Shown here piece after piece: positions 61,501-64,000 of a DNA stretch of 64,000 nt. Within the stretch, counting starts at the first letter, position 1, and the number at the start of each line of letters is the position of its first letter. The notes beneath the pieces were generated by a model, which was given only the letters and a program-made list of their open reading frames with translations, was not told where the DNA came from and did no database searches. Origin of the DNA: a virus; IMG/VR virus record IMGVR_UViG_3300032291_003679, positions 1 to 64,000 of that record; one strand, 5' to 3'. The position numbers and the translations under genes were made by a program.

Positions 61501-64000
61501 GTAACGGACACTAGCGACCCTGTAACTCTATCTACAGCAAATCTTCTAGCCTTTTTGCGTTCTTCATCTGTTTGAGCTTTATCTACTGCTTCAAAAACAG
61601 ACATTAACGCTTTAAAATTGCGAGCCGCCGAAAAAAACCGTCGCTGCAGTTGAGCGTCAGATATTCCAGAGCCTGTTATCTCGGCTTCAGAAAAAGCTTG
61701 TATAAATTCTCTTGGTTTAATTTTTGCTGTTTGAGAAAGGTTTAGGGAAATCATTCGTTTTGCAGCAGAACTTGCCTTGCGGTCCTCCATTGGGGCAAAC
61801 ATACTGACGCCAAAACCATGAATTTTATTTGAAGATTTTGCCCCTAGCTCTTTAAGTATTGGGTCTTCAGGAATTTGGGCAACGTCATTTTTTAGTTCAT
61901 CGCTAAGGTTGTATTCTCCCGGAACAGGGAGGGACTCACGTAATTGCTCTGATGGTTCTGAAGCGAAGGAGACCAAGGACTCTGGGCGCTCTGGGGCCTC
62001 GAAGGTGTAGTCGGGTTTGCGTTTCGACGGCTCTTCCTGTTCTGAAGATTCGTCCCCAGCCCCAACCAATTGACGAAGCGCTCTAGAAATACGACCGCGG
62101 CGCTTTTCTCTTCCTGGCTTTGCCTCCGCGCCAGAGGACAACGACATGCTGATTGATGGGCGGCCATCGGGACGCGCTTCCCACGGAAGGTTGTCTGGGT
62201 TAACCCCAGCTAGTGCGTAAATATCACGGCGAAGCTTGGGGCTCAGTATGTTTTTTGCCAAGTCCTTGTTTGGGTGCATGATTGCAACAAAAGCTTCAGC
62301 GATTGCTTCACGCTTGTTTACATTTCCATAAGATGTTGCAAGGAGAGCTTTGTCTGGGTGCGTCTTAAACATCTCGCCAGCATCACGGCCGGTTAGGTCA
62401 ATGAACTGAGAGTAAATTTCAATTGCTTCGTTATCAGTATCGGGATTTGCGTACTCTTCAGCTACGTCTAGGGCTGCACGGTACATAGGGTCGTCGAGCT
62501 TGCCACTTCCATAATACGTTTTTGACCCCCCAGAACTATTCGTTTCCAGGTCACGTATTGCTCTGTAGTGAAGCCAGTGGCCGTACTCGTGAATCAACGT
62601 CCCATGGAGCGAGCGGTCGATATGCGCCTCTCTGAGTCCTGGTTTCCGATTTGGGTCAAGCTCTAGTGGATACTTGGCCCCTACGTTGTCGTACGATTCT
62701 CTGTCGATAAGTGCGCGTGGCGTTAGGCCGACAAAACCAAACTCGCGAGATGCGAGTCCACTAACAAATGGAGTTTTTTCCATGCCACGCTGCTGGCGAA
62801 GAAGCTCCATTCTTTCCTTTACGTCAGGACGCCCCTCGTACTCGTTCATTGCATCTCTTGTAAATACACCAACAAGTGGTGCGCCAAAATTTTCAAACAT
62901 CCACTTCATTTGTGGAGAAGAATCAAGCATGCTGCGAACCAGTTCTCGAGACGCCTCTAGCCCTTCTGGAGAGTAATCAATTCTCAAGGCATTTTCATGT
63001 CCATCGAGCTGGTCGTAGTACTGCTTTAGATATTTTCTGTACTTTCTGTCTTTGTTCCAGCCAGTTCCAGCCAGGTCATCAGCCCACATCTCAAAATGCT
63101 CTTCTTTACTGGAAGGTACAAGAGCAAGAGACATTTCCTCGGATGTCATTCCTGCTAGCCATTTTGTTGAAGACCTACGTACTTCTTTGCCCGAGGCGTC
63201 TGCTTGCCCGTAGCCCTTAACTCCACGCTTGCCTGGCTCTACTGGTGTGCGTTCTGACACTCTTCTCATTGGAATAAGCGGGCGTTGTCTTCCGGAGCTT
63301 AGGCTTTGATTGTCGTCATCTGAGATGCGGCCAGAAGAAAGACGGTCGCTTTTTCCTAATGCGTCATGCGCAAGGGCAAGCTCAACATCTTTGGCGTCGG
63401 CTTCATAGATTGACTTGCGTCCAGAAGATAATTTCCCGCTAGTAGATACTGCATCAAATTTCTTAACAACCGAATCAAAATCACCGGCATAGACGCGTAC
63501 CGCAACGCCCGTATCAGGGCTTGTCATATCAGTAATATCAAATACGCTTCTTGGTCTATTACGAAACGACTCTGATTCTCTTTGGTTTTGCTCCTGCTCG
63601 TCAAGCCTGCCTGTATGCAGCATCCGCTGAGCCGAGTACATCATATAGGTGAGATGCTTTACGGCTAGTTTTTCTTGCGGCGTCAATGGTGAGTCCGGAT
63701 GGTCAACGATAGAAAACATCGCTAAGTCATTGGCCCATTCTCCATGACGGTCAAAAGCTCTTCCGGTTCCGAGGTGTCCAAATAAGTCATGGGAAGCCTG
63801 AAGTGCTTTACCATCAAGCCCCATATTGAATTTAGACGGGTCGGTTATGCCACCGATGTACCCACGAAGATAAGTACTCGTGCTGGTGCTAATTCTGGAA
63901 CCTGGAACAAAAAGCTCCTCGTCGCCCATCAGTTCTCCAGCGCGACGTGAAAGCTCTCTAAGAAACTGGCTGTGTTTTTTCCATGCCTCAAGATATGGTG
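58545..64000 (-). CDS. Giant multidomain virion-type polyprotein (partial): zincin and ADP-ribosyltransferase motifs
   Basis: Open to the right edge; at least 1,817 residues. Positions are counted from the window edge. Visible parts: a zincin motif HEYGHWLHY near 470 (Zn-metallopeptidase type); an ADP-ribosyltransferase-like region with VAVWRG (about 1176, Arg motif), PLSSWTTN (about 1200, STT/STS-like) and GEDEVVLLG (about 1255, E-x-E motif); and a later module GGWVSDGTVYLDVVDVYP ... DQIAVTNLNKLWEL. The segments are separated by repeated L-S-S-G-R/K/A sites (near 188, 218, 233, 620, 1343, 1465). Such chimeras occur as MuF-like or capsid-packaged effector proteins in phages. Injection into the host is possible but unproven. 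Confidence 0.7.
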   Translation of the reverse strand, partial: PYLEAWKKHSQFLRELSRRAGELMGDEELFVPGSRISTSTSTYLRGYIGGITDPSKFNMGLDGKALQASHDLFGHLGTGRAFDRHGEWANDLAMFSIVDHPDSPLTPQEKLAVKHLTYMMYSAQRMLHTGRLDEQEQNQRESESFRNRPRSVFDITDMTSPDTGVAVRVYAGDFDSVVKKFDAVSTSGKLSSGRKSIYEADAKDVELALAHDALGKSDRLSSGRISDDDNQSLSSGRQRPLIPMRRVSERTPVEPGKRGVKGYGQADASGKEVRRSSTKWLAGMTSEEMSLALVPSSKEEHFEMWADDLAGTGWNKDRKYRKYLKQYYDQLDGHENALRIDYSPEGLEASRELVRSMLDSSPQMKWMFENFGAPLVGVFTRDAMNEYEGRPDVKERMELLRQQRGMEKTPFVSGLASREFGFVGLTPRALIDRESYDNVGAKYPLELDPNRKPGLREAHIDRSLHGTLIHEYGHWLHYRAIRDLETNSSGGSKTYYGSGKLDDPMYRAALDVAEEYANPDTDNEAIEIYSQFIDLTGRDAGEMFKTHPDKALLATSYGNVNKREAIAEAFVAIMHPNKDLAKNILSPKLRRDIYALAGVNPDNLPWEARPDGRPSISMSLSSGAEAKPGREKRRGRISRALRQLVGAGDESSEQEEPSKRKPDYTFEAPERPESLVSFASEPSEQLRESLPVPGEYNLSDELKNDVAQIPEDPILKELGAKSSNKIHGFGVSMFAPMEDRKASSAAKRMISLNLSQTAKIKPREFIQAFSEAEITGSGISDAQLQRRFFSAARNFKALMSVFEAVDKAQTDEERKKARRFAVDRVTGSLVSVTEHDKIIQRRFYFDEMIDQLEARSFDELFGPEWDALTNIYIGDEKSIFTPYLLTKVGGDDIKKQMELGLRIRDMLQEFSKGIRSGEELRGSSDLVVAFSPIGEVDPTTGKNGYAIISKLGLSPREPIELLKSVIKDGKIIPDSEQTPEQRKAYVKVVSELGFTDEYLRKIAEAGIITVDKSNIDSEETKELFKGFLINRLRASAGFAEDFKNRYEYTSGISFFDIDTPEGEREAAAAIVSDIIHTWAISANNSNPVALAIQHEAREMFGLDEAVGWNGGIRGLPRSGSGFGDAVDPEERGELTALEFDDAPSLSEKQRAAVRSVVSAIYEATQHYYKTKGVTHVAVWRGMKGTPEMRVPRGELKADTVSMRPLSSWTTNSSMAQAFATSLTGKVDNPDLFDDNILIKAYVPIENIFSNPLTGFGCLGEDEVVLLGRPTEAMMMTPPSVFFPAEVLKRVESDEDKEFVKLINASFSDRDKQTNPPYHRLAALDIDEFKTEFDSMTGQTAKLSSGARAKRSIPPISEIRKEVGRAYRESEMSDAGVVRQYLKNRTYDANELYESRHIDGRGGDYLGEHFSRFLDFISNEMLLLDNMSDEEILKIQKNKTYRSTIDTYDNAIDNIGPVPSKNSNRLSSGKVIKYNFVEARMRAADIKVTFNRDPERVAAVKSTLTKGFMGGFTVEVDRMDDIKEGIAIARNKHGMKVDAVADFDAEGNPSDELVDTFLAWMDFHGPKTFMEPKSGAEKTTIGGWVSDGTVYLDVVDVYPNTEENLTKAADMGLGEDQIAVTNLNKLWELLESGEDVSPAFIDSGGTGGFTLDEESVKRVSAALSDLNSNKFNTGSMQLKRIGNTKKFTKGPVSGARRVRNTDFATGEKQDYWMVAGTNGMVKVFTHEQYLKVRDRKIQGLFDKMSTQSDILASMFEAKNTKPVASMSFAGGRNVGKAKVSKEHKNRGLTSGMANLYGFSNDLSRVGIQMGDKTVAVMI

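Overview
The window looks like part of the genome of a large, tailed double-stranded DNA phage of an actinobacterium, at least 64 kb and cut at both edges. Support for this includes a WhiB-like protein, an M15-type endolysin next to holin-like proteins, an Rpf/transglycosylase lysis protein, a helicase loader/replication organiser pair, SSB, ThyX, five tRNA genes, many tiny overlapping ORFs, DUF3846/DUF4314/DUF932-type phage proteins, and -10 boxes of the actinobacterial TANNNT type. The LPXTG surface protein and the long form of RmlA also fit a Gram-positive, actinobacterial setting. I cannot name the host genus or tell whether the phage is temperate.

Layout. (1) 1-7.4 kb, mostly + strand: end of a surface/virion protein, lysis cassette (M15 endolysin, two holin-like proteins, an LPXTG-anchored Ig-like protein), two small regulators on the - strand, then a metallophosphoesterase and a proteasome-like Ntn hydrolase. 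(2) 7.4-14 kb: ribbon-helix-helix regulators, WhiB, tRNA-Thr, helicase loader and replication organiser, and a run of overlapping small - strand genes. (3) 14-46.5 kb, an accessory region: about 55 small genes, mostly of unknown function, on the - strand from 14 to 33 kb and mixed after that. It includes a MoxR/CobS-like AAA+ ATPase with a VWA partner, an OB-fold/zinc protein, a ParA-like protein, a Lys/Ala-rich histone-like protein, a SNF2 helicase and a DUF932 protein. (4) 47-56 kb: a three-domain cell-wall hydrolase, a thyX-rmlA-rmlC-rmlB-rmlD operon, tRNA genes, thioredoxin, a nuclease-like protein and SSB. (5) 57-64 kb: small proteins, a DUF5872-like protein, and a very large (at least 1,817 residues) polyprotein with zincin-like and ADP-ribosyltransferase-like motifs.

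The most unusual feature is the organisation of region 3. Its genes are set in a repeated regulatory framework made of (a) an asymmetric 13-mer, GGTGTAGGTAAGT, present nearly 80 times by eye in 32 kb and mostly oriented with transcription; (b) a conserved 27-bp promoter (GGAAGTCTG ... GTGGTACNNT, 25 copies) followed by a shared leader/RBS (ACCAACCGAAAGGG); (c) a large palindromic element with outer arms CTACCTGCCG.../...CGGCAGGTAG and an inner GGAGCCCCG/CGGGGCTCC hairpin, about 18 full or partial copies; and (d) a 16-mer TTGACGGTGGTGGAAG, about 10 copies between 10 and 26 kb. Together they look like mobile promoter/stem-loop cassettes (compare the PeSL elements of T4-type phages) combined with a stoperator-like site (compare mycobacteriophage L5). 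Both comparisons are inference; the repeats themselves can be read directly.
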